Shown here piece by piece: positions 25,901 to 36,239 of a stretch of 64,000 nt of DNA. The notes under the pieces are model-generated. The model worked only from the letters and a program-made list of their open reading frames with translations. It did no database searches and was not told where the DNA came from. Made by a program: the position numbers and the translations under genes. Source of the DNA: Escallonia rubra. Lineage: Eukaryota > Streptophyta > Magnoliopsida > Escalloniales > Escalloniaceae. The stretch spans positions 1 through 64,000 of the forward strand of contig JAVXUO010001000.1 of NCBI GenBank assembly GCA_033065855.1, read 5' to 3'. How positions within the stretch are numbered: position 1 is the first letter of the stretch; each line of letters starts with the position of its first letter.

Positions 25901-26039
25901 TCATTGGCAAACTGCTTAATTCTCGATCTGTCCTACCAAAGCCGGCAGATACCCAGCAGTTTACCAGTAAATTGAAGTGTTCAAAAATACGATTCAGTGC
26001 CCTGGTTGTTTATAAGTTAAAGCGAAATGTTAATGTCCT
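22911..26039. other. Intergenic stretch without a recognised gene
   Basis: No convincing ORF, RNA gene or complete transposon was seen. Stretches at 23620-23770 and 24830-24950, rich in GAACCGTTTGA/TTGGTTTGG words, resemble decayed hAT-type sequence. A short direct repeat (ATATATGAGGCAGTAAAATGT) lies at about 25348 and 25374. Confidence 0.4.
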
Positions 26040-26990
26040 TAAAAAGTGTGGAGAAATTGCATCTACCAGCACAATATCTTTAAGCAACAATTTATGCAGA
26101 AGGATATCCTCAAATTGTACCTAAAAGGTACACGAATTTCCATGTCAATCTCATTCATAAGCAACCATTACTCCAACAACTTGTATTTTTTTCACAAGAA
26201 CCAAAGTACAAAGAATGACAAAGGTTCATACCAATGATATCTTGTCAAACTTGTATTATGTGTCCCCTATCAAATTTTTATCATCTAATATGTAACGAAA
26301 GTCACTACAAAAGGTCTTTAAGCTTTTCTGTGCACAACGTATTGTCATCATTATAACAACAATATCGTGTCATAAACCACTTTGATTGGATAATAGATCG
26401 ATGAGAAGGTTTCTAAGTTGACTTCATCATTGTTTCACACACGATCGAAAGCTTGACTAATCTTCCGGAGACAAGCTATGACAGTTCCAATGTACAGGAA
26501 GCTTGTTGACATGCCATTTTTTTTCCTTTGGTCTTGAGCACTGACAGTCTTTTTTCACTTGGCTTATCTTTCAGATTTCCAAATAAGACTTGGTCATATT
26601 GCTATAATGTCAAGCCAACCTTTTGACTTCTTGGTTCAAAACCAAAGCACATTGTCAAAGTATAGCGAACACCCTCGTTTTGTAGAGAGACTTCACTACA
26701 ACTCTTTGATGCTTTCTAGACTCGAAGTAATAAATGATTTAAGGGTGTACTGTGCTAATGGTATATAGAATTAGTCTATCTACTTCATATTGAGATTGCC
26801 TCTTCAAATTATGATCGCCTCTGCTCCATGGAAATTTGAAGATGCTATCAGCAAAGATTTTGGCGTTAACTAGTAGAGCTTGATACGTAGAAGAACATAT
26901 GAAAAAGGATGTTACACATTTAATTGCAGACCTCGGATTAACGTTATTGTGCTGCTCCTCATCTCAATTACGGCTGCAACATACAATATG
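26040..26990. repeat. Orphan copy of the receptor-kinase 3' flank
   Basis: About 0.8 kb (AGCAACAATTTATGCAGAAGG through GGCGTTAACTAG) aligns by eye with 43655-44430, which lies directly 3' of the complete receptor kinase, and in part with 49200-49570, 3' of the second one. No kinase exons accompany it here, so it marks a lost or moved gene copy. Confidence 0.75.
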
Positions 26991-27126
26991 AGCAAAGTTA
27001 CACTAAAAGGTATCCTAATCCTCTAAGCAACAACGGATCCAAAAGGGTATACTCGGAATGGACCTAAAACGTACACTAAGTCCCATATCAATCTCGTTCA
27101 CAAGCAATCATTACTCCAAGAAAGGC

Positions 27127-27427
27127 CCCGTACGCTTACCATATTTGTTTTCTGTTTTCATTTTCACGATTTTCATATTCAGTTTGAAAACATGTTCCTG
27201 TACTTTTATCATTTTCACAAAAAAAATTTTTACTATTTTTTCTTATATTGGGTTAAGTTTGAGTGAAAAACAGCTGAAAACACCTTTTAGGTGTTTTCAG
27301 TTTTTTGTTACTATTTGAGTAATTTTATCCAAAACGAAAACAGAAAATAGTAAAAGTACGCAAAAAAAGATTTTTTTTTTTCATCATCATTGCTAAAAGC
27401 AGAAAACGAATATGGTAAACGTACGGG
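27127..27427. mobile_element. MITE, copy 1
   Basis: About 300 bp with terminal inverted repeats (CCGTACG, then CCATATTTGTTTTCTG, against CAGAAAACGAATATGG and CGTACGG) and an internal hairpin GAAAACACCTTTTAGGTGTTTTC. A second copy lies at 42992-43296. No clear target duplication was seen, so the superfamily is uncertain. Confidence 0.75.
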
Positions 27428-27587
27428 ATCTTTACTTTCGTCGAAGAACTAAATTTTTGGTCCCTGACGTCCTTAAGAATAAGTTATGTGGAAGCTTCGC
27501 ACGTGGTCGAAAAGGTCCCGTTTGGTCCCAACCTACGACCCATTGTGTGCACCTAGTCAATGCTTTGAACAGTTCTATCAATTTTCT

Positions 27588-27601
27588 AAAGTATTGATTT
27601 A
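27588..27601. repeat. Target-site duplication of the retroposon, left copy
   Basis: AAAGTATTGATTTA, repeated exactly at 28857-28870 on the other side of the insert. Confidence 0.85.
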
Positions 27602-28856
27602 ACTACATAGAAACCAAAAGAAATTCTCTCTGCCTTCTCTCTAAAGAACAAAGCCCGACAGACAGCCACCATGGCCGCCCCACCGTGCTCCCGCTCGCGT
27701 GGGGCGGCAGCCTCTCCGGCGTGTAGTCTTGTTTTTCCTTGATTTCGTCTTGTGTGGTGGTAGCATTACAGCTTGATCAATGGGTGGCCGGCGAAGCAAC
27801 GGATGGGCGGATGGTAGCGGAGCGCGTCCCACCAGATCTGATCGGAGACGGCGAGCTCTCGGTAGTCTCCGATCTCGATCGATCTTGGTAGATCCAAACA
27901 GATCTGGCCATTTCGTCTTCTTTTGCACCTTCACCGGAAGTGACCGGAGCTTCACTGGCGGTGATCGGAATTACGCCGGCGGTGACCGGAATTACGCCGG
28001 CGGTACTTGACTGACATTTCTAAAAACTCCTTCATTTTTTATGCTCTTCATTCCTATCTGTTCCCTGTTGTACATTGGTGGATATGGGGTTTGTGGTTGG
28101 TTGTGTGATCTTTGGTAGTTGCAGGATGGCTTGGTTTTGAAGGGGATTAGCCATAGGTTTTGGATTGTTCGGTGGATCCTGGGGTCTTGCGTCTTGGGCG
28201 GGTGGGGTGGGGGGGATAAGGTCTCGGTGGTGGGGTGGGGTGGGGTGGGGTGGGGTGCGCTCTGTTGGGAAAAAGGGGGGGATATTCGAGGCTTTGGGTG
28301 GGGGGTTGGGGTGGGGGAGCCTCTGTCTGGGGTTCGGACAATTTGTTCTTGGGGGGGGGGGTTCATTTCGGTGATTTAGCGTCCTGTGTCTACCGTGATC
28401 TGTTGTGGGTCAGTAGTGTTGTTATCCGCCATGTCTGGTGAAAGTTGGTTCAGATTTGAGAAAAGGATAGTAGAAGATTTAAATTTGCGGTGTTGATGAT
28501 CTTGGTGGTGTGCTGCACCGTATTTAATGGTTTGCTCACCTTTGGTTCGTGCGGTTCCCGTTGTCTGCTCTATTGTTACCACGTTGTTCTTGTGCCTTTT
28601 TTATTTTTATGTTTCGTTTGTTTTGGTTTGCTAATCTGTAAATTGGGCATGTTACTTTAAGTTGAGTTAAAGTGTAGGATTTGCTCTGCTTTAGTTCAAT
28701 TGTAATGTGTATAAGTTTACGAGGTTAGTTGTTATAAATTTCTGTGTACACAGAGTCACGGGTTTGTCGTGACCTTTTATGCCGTTTGGCGGTTGTAATT
28801 GCTGCAAAAGCTCTTTATCAATGCTATTCTCGATCTTTATCAAAAAAAAAAAAAAT
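27602..28856 (+). mobile_element. LINE-like non-autonomous retroposon with poly(A)
   Basis: The 1.25-kb insert is flanked by a 14-bp target duplication and ends in TTTATC followed by a run of A, the usual 3' end of plant L1-type elements and their non-autonomous partners. The 5' part is GC-rich and leader-like, with a near-palindrome (CCGCCCCACCGTGC against GCGTGGGGCGGC), which also resembles 42480-42530. No reverse transcriptase or endonuclease ORF was found. Small ORFs (for example 27780-28010) are low-complexity Gly/Arg/Ser strings. It could also be a retroposed transcript of an unknown gene. Confidence 0.7.
28190..28365 (+). repeat. Very G-rich tract with GGGGT repeats
   Basis: Five or more GGGGT repeats plus runs of 7-12 G on the plus strand inside the retroposon. 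The tract has many possible G-quadruplexes. The ORFs crossing it on both strands (Gly/Trp-rich and Pro-rich) are by-products of composition. Confidence 0.9.
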
Positions 28857-28870
28857 AAAGTATTGATTTA
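28857..28870. repeat. Target-site duplication of the retroposon, right copy
   Basis: AAAGTATTGATTTA, identical to 27588-27601. Confidence 0.85.
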
Positions 28871-30476
28871 GGAAGTATATTTGTTTTATCTCTCTGGCCC
28901 TTTCCATTCTTCTGGCTTTCAAGTGTGAATTGGCACGCCAACTTTTTGACTTCCTGGTCAAAAACCCTTCACTGCTATAGACTTTAAATTTGACGCCTCG
29001 GTGGCAATTTATAGTCCCAGCACCCAAAGCAAACCTGCAGTCCCTGCCCACCCTTCCATCGGTGCTTCACATCCTCTCTGGATATGCTCGTGCCGGGCAA
29101 CCGAAAGGGATGGGAATGAGGATCACAGAATGCGGTGCAGGTGAGGTGACGGGAAGAATAATTCGACAATACTAGGATTACACCATGTTCAAAGCCACAC
29201 CTGTCATTTGATGCTACTGTTGGGTCATAAGCATATGGGGACTCGCTGCATAATTAAACTGAATTTTTCTATGCAACCTGCAGAATCTCCTAATGACATA
29301 AGTTTATAGTAGTCGGCCAGCTCTGCTCAAAGCCACACCTGTTGGAGAGGACAACCCCTAGACAATCAATGTAACAACAAAATACAACTTTGGTATCATA
29401 TCTTAGCTAAAAGTACTCGAAACTGAGTTTCTTTCTTTCTAATTGAACTAACTGGATAGATGCACACCAGAAAACAGTTCTGGCACATTCAACAGAGAAG
29501 AATAGTCCACCTCAGGCTAGCAGTCAACTATCAATCAAGAACTCCCGTCCTCTATTCTCTTACGTCCATCCCTGCAACATGAAAAAGCAATAGATGCCGA
29601 CAAGTAGAGAGTTTAGAAAGCGCATTGAATCAGATTAATGCGTCTTAAAATGGATTCCCTAATCTGCACAGAGTAATAAAGGGAAAGGGGGGGACGGGGA
29701 GAAGAACAAGAAATCACTAACTTTACACACAAAGCACCCGCAGCAAAACAAAAAATCTTCTATCTTAATCATCTACAGATCAATTATCTTGGTCTTCTTT
29801 CTATATAGCTGAAGCTTACACAATTTCTCTTATGCAATCTCATAGCAAGTGATAGAGCAGATTTCCAGAAGCTTTCGTCTCTGACTTTACTACATTGTAC
29901 GAGAATTATCGCAGAATAATTGGCATGCCCTGCAAAGCTAATGAAGGTAAAATGGAATGAAAGTTTTGCAGTCTAGCGTAACTAGTGTTAAGTTGCCCAA
30001 GTAAACCATGCCAGAGACCAGGCCAGGCCACTAGTTGTGCCGGCACTCACCTAATAACTGAACTGCTTAGAACTTTGATATGAAAGTTTTCTTATAGACA
30101 GTAAATCTCTTGCTCTGAATCGGCACTTCCTATGAAATATAACCTCTGATGGGTTTATCTCTGACTTCGATTAATCCAGAAGGAAACAGATTTTATATTC
30201 CCCAACAGACATGGCACACGTATAAAGAGAAGAATAAGATAAGACCGAAAGCAAAGCAATGTGGTCAGACAAGTAAAATCAGAAGGGATGGAGGAGCACA
30301 ATGGAAATTAAAGTAAATGAAGACTTATAAATCTTCCTGCCACTGATATCGTTGAGACTTCTGTGGGGGACTGATTTTGGCTGTAATAGTGTATATAAAT
30401 ATTCTAGGCACCTGCAATGCGGCTACAACATGAATTAATCTATAAGAGCAAACAACTTACAGTACCCAAAAAACGA
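28871..30476. other. Intergenic stretch without a recognised gene
   Basis: No convincing ORF, RNA gene or complete repeat was seen. The phrase CAAAGCCACACCTGT occurs twice (about 29190 and 29327), a small internal repeat. Confidence 0.4.
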
Positions 30477-31075
30477 TAACAAGGAAAACAGAAACACCAT
30501 TGGGATTATCAAGGCTAGTTAAGACTACTAGAACAATAACCCTCGAAGCACAACTTATCAATGAAGAACTCAGCCTACTCAAAAAGTTGTAAAGGAGATT
30601 AGATTTGACCGAATCGAGTTCTCCACAAGATCTTATATAGGCCAGGTGACGCCCCCAACGCTCTTAATATCCTTGTAATGTATAATATCCATTCCCCAAC
30701 CCACCCCGACACAAAATCATGCAGATGAAGGGCCGAGGGAGGGGGCATAGACACTACATGCAACACTTCAACGATGTGATAACGCCGGCTCAAATGGCAT
30801 CTATATTCGACTTATTAGTCCAAACACGAGCTCTATATTCAATACCCCGATTTTCAGAACCAATTGAACTTGAAGGGTGAAAGCAAGCATTCGATTACTT
30901 GAAAAGATTGATATTTCATAGGATTAATGAAAGAAAGATCATGCATGAGTTAGACAACCTAGTGGCATTGCTCCGAGTCATGTGGAAGGTGCGAAAAAGG
31001 AAGCCCCCTTAAAGAAACAGAACGAGGGACAACTTGCATCCTCTGCAACCTTTGCAATTGACTTGAAACAGCCCT
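30477..31075. repeat. Single copy of the macrosatellite unit's first part
   Basis: Starts with GGAAAACAGAAACACC, the same left boundary as the tandem units, and follows them through ATCTTATATAGGCCAGGTGACGC, the ATGCAGATGAAGGGCCGA stretch and GGCATTGCTCCGAGT. It continues past the tandem-unit breakpoint into CTCTGCAACCTTTGCAATTGA, shared with 22.9 kb. It is the best candidate here for the pre-amplification arrangement. Confidence 0.8.
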
Positions 31076-32336
31076 TAGAATACATTTTATTCTATTACTG
31101 ATATAAATAGGGTCCAATTTTTATATAAGTTAATTAACAAAAAATGAAAGAAAATGCAAGCAATAAACACTACCAAGTTTTCACATTAAGGTTCCGCGTT
31201 ACGAAATTTAGAAGATAAACCAAAATTTAAAAAATAAATGACAGGTTGTAATTCAATACAGAAGAAGGCTTTCAACAACTAAATCGGGTCAAACAGTAAG
31301 AGTCCTAAGGAGAATCTAAAAGGCCAATTACAACTACAAGCCCGAGGCCTCCTACCAATCAAGAAAGAAAATTAATCTACATGCTCAAGGCCCAACTGAT
31401 ACTTTTCTCCACACAAAGCCCATTAAGTAACTACCAGCCCAAATTGTATCGAACTATTTACAGCAAGTTTGGAGATACACTGGTCCCGAACTTGAAATCT
31501 AACTTCTAAATATTTATACAGAAGACTTTCAACAACTAAATTAGGTCAAATTGGCAGAGTCCAAAGGAGAATCTAGAAGACCATTTATATTTCTCCACAC
31601 AGTCCATTAAGTAACTACCGGCCCAAATTCCCAAATAGTACAAATATTAGTAGTCCTCTTCATGAGACAGTGAAACCATCATTGACCACAGTAGGCATTA
31701 TATTTTGCCTTTCTCCGATCGTCCTTTTTGTTTTTTGAAGAAACAGTCTGGCCATCACTAACAATAACTAGGGTGACTCTTCTGATGATATAATCACATC
31801 CGAAATCAAATTTGCATTCCTAAATAACTCATTCACCAGCTTGTTCTCGGTCCTCCCTCCGCAAAGAATTTTGCATCGGTTAAACCTCTATACTTATCGT
31901 TTACAATCCTTGATATCTGTCCAGCGTCCATGTATTTGCTTATTTGCATCAAGAGTAATTCCCAGTATCCGCTTACGTTTGCACTTCTAACCCACTAAGT
32001 TATTTGTCTTCTCATTTAAAAAAAAAAAGTTATTTGTCTTCTTTTTCGTGCCTAAACCTTCGTCCATTTGGGTGAATTTCCTGTCTTATCCTTGCCCCTT
32101 GATTAAATGGGACCATCTTAACATTTCCATCCAAAAAATGGACGAAAGCTTACATAAGACCTGGAATTACCCCACGGAATTAATTATTGGTCAAGGAAAA
32201 AAGAAAAAGGCAAACTGTAGGTTAGAAGTACAAACTTAAGGGATATACAGGAAATTACTCCTTAATTACTGACCATAGCATCTCAATCTTCATTCTCTTA
32301 ATATAGACCTGATAGTAACTTTTGGCCCTCTACAAT
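31076..32336. other. Intergenic stretch without a recognised gene
   Basis: AT-rich, no gene seen. A phrase (TTTCAACAACTAAAT...GTCAAA...AGAATCTA) occurs twice, near 31270 and 31525, a small local duplication. Confidence 0.4.
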
Positions 32337-32620
32337 TAGAGGTGTCAATGGGCCGGGCTTGGGCCGGCCTGGCCCAGGCCCAACGGGCCAAAGTGGAAGC
32401 CCGGGCCAATCGGGCATAGGGCCATGCGAACCGGGCAGAGCCCAAAGTTGGGATATTAAGGCCCTGTCCAAGCCCTAGGCCCTAACTTTAGGGCCAAGCC
32501 TAGGGCCTAATTTTTTTTTCTTTTAATTCCTATTTGTGTTGCAAAAAATATTAATAAACGAAATAATTTTTTTTATAGGCCCTCCTCCTTTAATCCGGGC
32601 TTGGGACCGGCTGCTTGTAA
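32337..32620. mobile_element. hAT-type transposon remnant
   Basis: Begins TAGAGGTGTCAATGGGCCGGGC, the terminal sequence typical of many plant hAT elements, and continues with GGCCC/GGGCC-rich sequence. No matching inverted end or target duplication was found, so it is a fragment. Confidence 0.6.
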
Positions 32621-32646
32621 ACAGGCAGGTGAAGTTACCTATTATA

Positions 32647-32673
32647 TATGTGTGTGTGTACACACATATATAT
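32647..32673. repeat. TG/CA and TA microsatellite next to a MITE
   Basis: TATATATGTGTGTGTGTACACACATATATAT-like sequence, itself palindromic, abuts the left end of the fold-back element. A CG/CA run (32846-32870) abuts its right end. Confidence 0.8.
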
Positions 32674-32845
32674 GGGAGCTGATCCGTTGACTGCTCGGGG
32701 AACTTGGTTAAATTGCCCACGTGATCTGTGGATGGTCCATATCTTTTTTTTTAAGTTCATCCGCTACATTATGTAGTGCAAAAGTAGCCAAATCGTGTGG
32801 GCAACTTGGCCCCATTTGCCCGCGCGGTCAACGGATCAGCTCTCC
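32674..32845. mobile_element. Short fold-back MITE
   Basis: About 170 bp with long imperfect terminal inverted repeats. The left end reads GGGAGCTGATCCGTTGAC, and the right end, inverted, reads GGAGAGCTGATCCGTTGAC. Similarity continues inward through TTGCCCACG/TTGCCCACACG for about 55 bp per arm. It sits in a TA/CA microsatellite, so a target duplication cannot be judged. Confidence 0.8.
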
Positions 32846-33218
32846 ACGCGCGCGCGCGCACACACACATGTATGTATATAACAATTTATGGGTGATTTGG
32901 ATAAAAAAAAGGAGGGAAAGAAAAATCCAGAGAAAGAATATAAGGTCCTTGAGCAGTAGCAGAACAAAAACTCATCTCCCTAGCAGATTACAAAAAAAAA
33001 AGACCAACAGCAGCAACAACATCAAGTCTAGGAAACTATTCTCTGGAGATCTTTAACAGCTTCATCAATAGCATGGACAACTATTTTCTTTATCTATATG
33101 AAAAAAAAAACACGGATAGCATTTTGATTTTCCTATTTTCCAAAAAAATGAAAGAAAAAGCATAAAGAATGCAGTAAAAGAAATCGGATTTGGTGGTTTA
33201 TTACATATTCGCTGCAAG

Positions 33219-33927
33219 CTATGTTACATGGACTCGGAGTCAGTGTCCAGCTCAGGTACGTGTCCGAGTGTCGGACTCGCCTATTTTTGAAATTCTAGGA
33301 TACGTCGACACCGTCCAAAAGTTGGACACAGGTACGGGGACACGGTAAAAATTTTAAGATACATAAAATACTTTAAATGAGATTGAGTATTAAATATTTT
33401 TTATTTACGGGTATATATAAATTTCACATAAATTATATATAATTACTGCCCAGAATAAATAAGTTCTTTCATTTTTGGTGATTTAGATATTTTTTGTACC
33501 ATTTCTATAAGTCAATGTCAAAAAGTTAGAGAAAAAAAAAAGAAAAGGAAAAAGAAGGGCAAAAGCAAGGCTGTCAAAAAGCAAGGTTGTGCTATCAAAG
33601 GCTGTTAAAATAGAGAACAAACCCACGAGCAGAAGGTACTCTCTTCTTCCTCTTCTTCTTTTCTTCCTCTACTTTCTCGAAGGTCGATGGCCGTTCTTCT
33701 TCTCTTTTCTCTCTTCAAAGCATCAGAGATCTTCTTCTTCTTCTCTCTCTTAAAATCCATCACAGCTTCTTCTTTCTTCGATCCTTACCGTCGCTCTCTG
33801 GCCGAAATGTCAACATGGCGTATCCGTCCGGCAGATGATGGATCCGACACAAATCCCGTACCCGTGTCGGCGTCGAGTCGTGTCGACACTGCCCCTTCAC
33901 CCAAATTGAAGGGTCCATGTAACATAG
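33219..33927. mobile_element. Non-autonomous hAT element with 8-bp target duplication
   Basis: 709 bp bounded by CTATGTTACATGGACTC and its near-perfect inverse GGGTCCATGTAACATAG. The flanks GCTGCAAG (33211-33218 and 33928-33935) are an exact 8-bp duplication, the length made by hAT transposases. The inside has TCTTC-rich sequence and GTGTCCGAGTGTCGGACTCG / GTGTCGGCGTCGAGTCGTGTCG subterminal stretches. No transposase ORF is present; the ORF at 33687-34070 crosses its end and is not a gene. Confidence 0.88.
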
Positions 33928-34105
33928 GCTGCAAGAGTATGCATCACAATCTTTGTGAATACTTGATCAAAAATTTTGATCCCGCCTTAAGACGCTTTAA
34001 TCTGGTGAATAGAGCTTTCCTTACCTTATCCTCGATAGATGTAAAGAATATTGGGGATTCCAAGAGGTGAAAGAAAATGAATGTGTAGCATGTCCAGAGA
34101 GATAC

Positions 34106-34108
<3 letters not shown>

Positions 34109-34141
<33 letters not shown>
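34109..34141. repeat. (AT)n microsatellite
   Basis: About 16 AT repeats. Confidence 0.97.
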
Positions 34142-34144
<3 letters not shown>

Positions 34145-34189
34145 GAAAAAAAAGTGAGAAAAAAATATCTAATTTTCTCAAGTACATTG

Positions 34190-34960
34190 TTTACTTTAGA
34201 CACTTAATTTTTTGAAAATTACTAAAAACTTGAAAAAAAAAGGATAAGTAAAGGAAATTACCTAAACATTCGGAAATGTTTCGATTTGAATCGCTGCTCT
34301 TCCTATCATCAATGCATTTATCTTGCATGTGATATTTTGCATCAAGATAATCCTTCCAACATACACATAACTCGAGTGACTCAGGGTAAAGACAACTCAT
34401 TCTGTCATCCAACACTTTCCCGCTCGCTGAAAATGCCGACTCTAAAGCAACCGTGGAGGTTGCACCGATAGTACACCACAGACAATTTGGGATAAAATTT
34501 TATAAAAAAAAATTATTTTGTTTCTAAAAAGTTAACAAATCATTATTTTGATAAAGCAGAATAATGATTAGTATTTACATACAAGCCAATCTCATTAATA
34601 AAGAAAAAAAGTAGACGAACCTGCCGAACTAGAAATAACTTCAGCTGGTAGTTGTCTTACTACTAGATGTTCAACGCCCTTAAGATATGATGCAAAATAT
34701 ATTTCATCGCTCGACGATGAAGCTGGCCCGCGAACGCCAGCGAAATTTTGATATAGATTATATAGATCCTCAAATGTCGTGTTCACTTTTGTTTTAAGGT
34801 TGTTTGTGTCCTCATTCGTGTAGCACATTAGTCTTGATATATATAGTATTGAGACTTTCGCGCTATGAAACTTTAACCTAGGATCTAAACAAGTGGTTAC
34901 AACAAGAATAATAGATAATTCCGCCCAATATTTATTAAACTTGATATCCATCTGTTGTAC
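34190..34960 (-). pseudogene. hAT transposase fragment (BED/hATC, RICESLEEPER-like)
   Basis: Two minus-strand pieces. The upstream one (34595-34951) has the KFNKYW...LDPRLKF block found before the C-terminal part of plant hAT transposases. The downstream one (about 34230-34500) has STVALESAFSASGKVLDD and SLELCVCWKDYL, the hATC dimerisation motif (ESxFSxxGRVLxDRRS...LxCxxDWL). Between them lies about 100 bp of AT-rich, non-coding sequence (intron or decay). The DNA-binding and catalytic N-terminal parts are absent. The family cuts and pastes DNA in the nucleus; this copy is dead. Confidence 0.75.
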
Positions 34961-35088
34961 TATTTCTTAAAAGGGTCCTACATATCTCTATTTTGTTAAT
35001 ATTGTAGCCATTATGAGAATTTATACTACAGTGATAGGAGAGGTGAAATAGTACGTACCAGATAATAAATTGGTAGACGTGTAAAATA

Positions 35089-35119
35089 CATCCAACTCAC
35101 GATCCTCGTGAGTTGGATG
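35089..35119. repeat. Perfect 14-bp hairpin
   Basis: CATCCAACTCACGA, three bases, then the exact inverse TCGTGAGTTGGATG. It lies just before a copy of the kinase-like exon that itself contains GGATGATAATCACC twice. Confidence 0.9.
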
Positions 35120-35139
35120 ATAATCACCCGAGTCAAGAA

Positions 35140-35236
35140 GTAATTTGCACTCTCTTAAACGGGGTCCGTGTGGATGATAATCACCAAGCTGTCCTGTTTG
35201 ATTTCATTTGGTCGAAAGGTTAATACCTTTTTGAGT
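35140..35236 (+). pseudogene. Isolated kinase-like exon fragment
   Basis: About 90 bp matching the exon/intron junction of the remnant in the palindrome and the macrosatellite. It encodes GTGTGGATGATAATCACC-type sequence (VDDNHQA) and FDF, then the donor AAAG/GTTAATACC. It is cut off within the intron. The kinase reading is tentative. Confidence 0.45.
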
Positions 35237-36175
35237 AAATTACACACGGCACCCATGAGGTTTGCCCTAAAATACACACGACTACGCCTAAGTATTTTTA
35301 TTACTCCCATTGTGTTACATAGGACTCATTTCTGTTAGGGCACCGTTAGAAAAAATTAGGGCAATATTGATTTATTACGATATCCCAAAAATACCCTTCT
35401 GTCTTGCTCCTCTCTCACCAGAAAAAGCAAGCTACCCTGCCATTGATGACATCTGCCATGACCGCCGACGGCCATCCACTGCCCACACACTCACATGCAT
35501 ACAAAGAAGTTCGTGGGAGAAAAAAGGATAGAAGCAAGGCAAAGAGAGAGACCCTATTTTTTATGCAATCTCCTCACAAATCAATTCCCTAAAGTACACA
35601 ACCTAAGCTAAATTCCCGATGAGAGATTCATCGCGAAAGCACCGTTTACAGAGCCAAATCTAGAACCCGCTAAATGACGACGGCTCCCCGTTCAGCGTAT
35701 TGTCGTGGCCGGAGGAATCGATCGTCGCCTGGATGATGACGGCTCCTCATTTGGTGTCTCCTTGTGGCCAAAGGAGTCGATAGTCGCCGCAAACCTATTG
35801 TTTAATCGGTGACAACGGCGTCATCACCAAACAACTACCTCGGCGTCGCCACCAAACATCCACATGGATCCCCTCACCTCCCTCCCAAACACCTGCCTCG
35901 GCTCTGATCTCAACTCTAAAGTTGATAGGGTTAGGGCAGGGATTAGGCTATTAATTTTGTTGTGCATGTAATTCAATGTATAATCTCGTGACAAATTTGC
36001 CACAAGATTTTTATTTTTAGCACTATAATGATAGTATTACATCTAAGAAGCCAATATGGTCCTACATCAATAAATTCATCTCAACTTTTTTAATGTTTAG
36101 TTTCCCTGACTTCTTTCCTTTTCACAATCAAAAATGCTATCTTAAGACGTTAGTCGATTACATTTTTCTCAGAGC
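35237..36175. other. Intergenic stretch, possible old MITE or retroposon
   Basis: Starts TGAGTAAATTACACACGGCACCC...GAGGTTTG, a phrase common at the ends of plant MITE-like repeats. No gene was seen; the ORFs at 35310-35592 overlap each other and look random. Confidence 0.35.
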
Positions 36176-36239
36176 TATAAAAATAATTTTACCCAGTGTT
36201 AGAAAAGAGAAAAAAAAAGGAGGTAGCCGTCACATAGAA

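Noticed and set aside
28119..28379. Gly/Trp-rich and Pro-rich ORFs on both strands
   Set aside because: They are by-products of the G-rich tract; several frames are open at once.
33687..34070. 127-codon ORF starting MAVLLLFSLF
   Set aside because: It starts in TCTTC-rich sequence within the hAT element and runs across its right end and target duplication, so it is chance coding.
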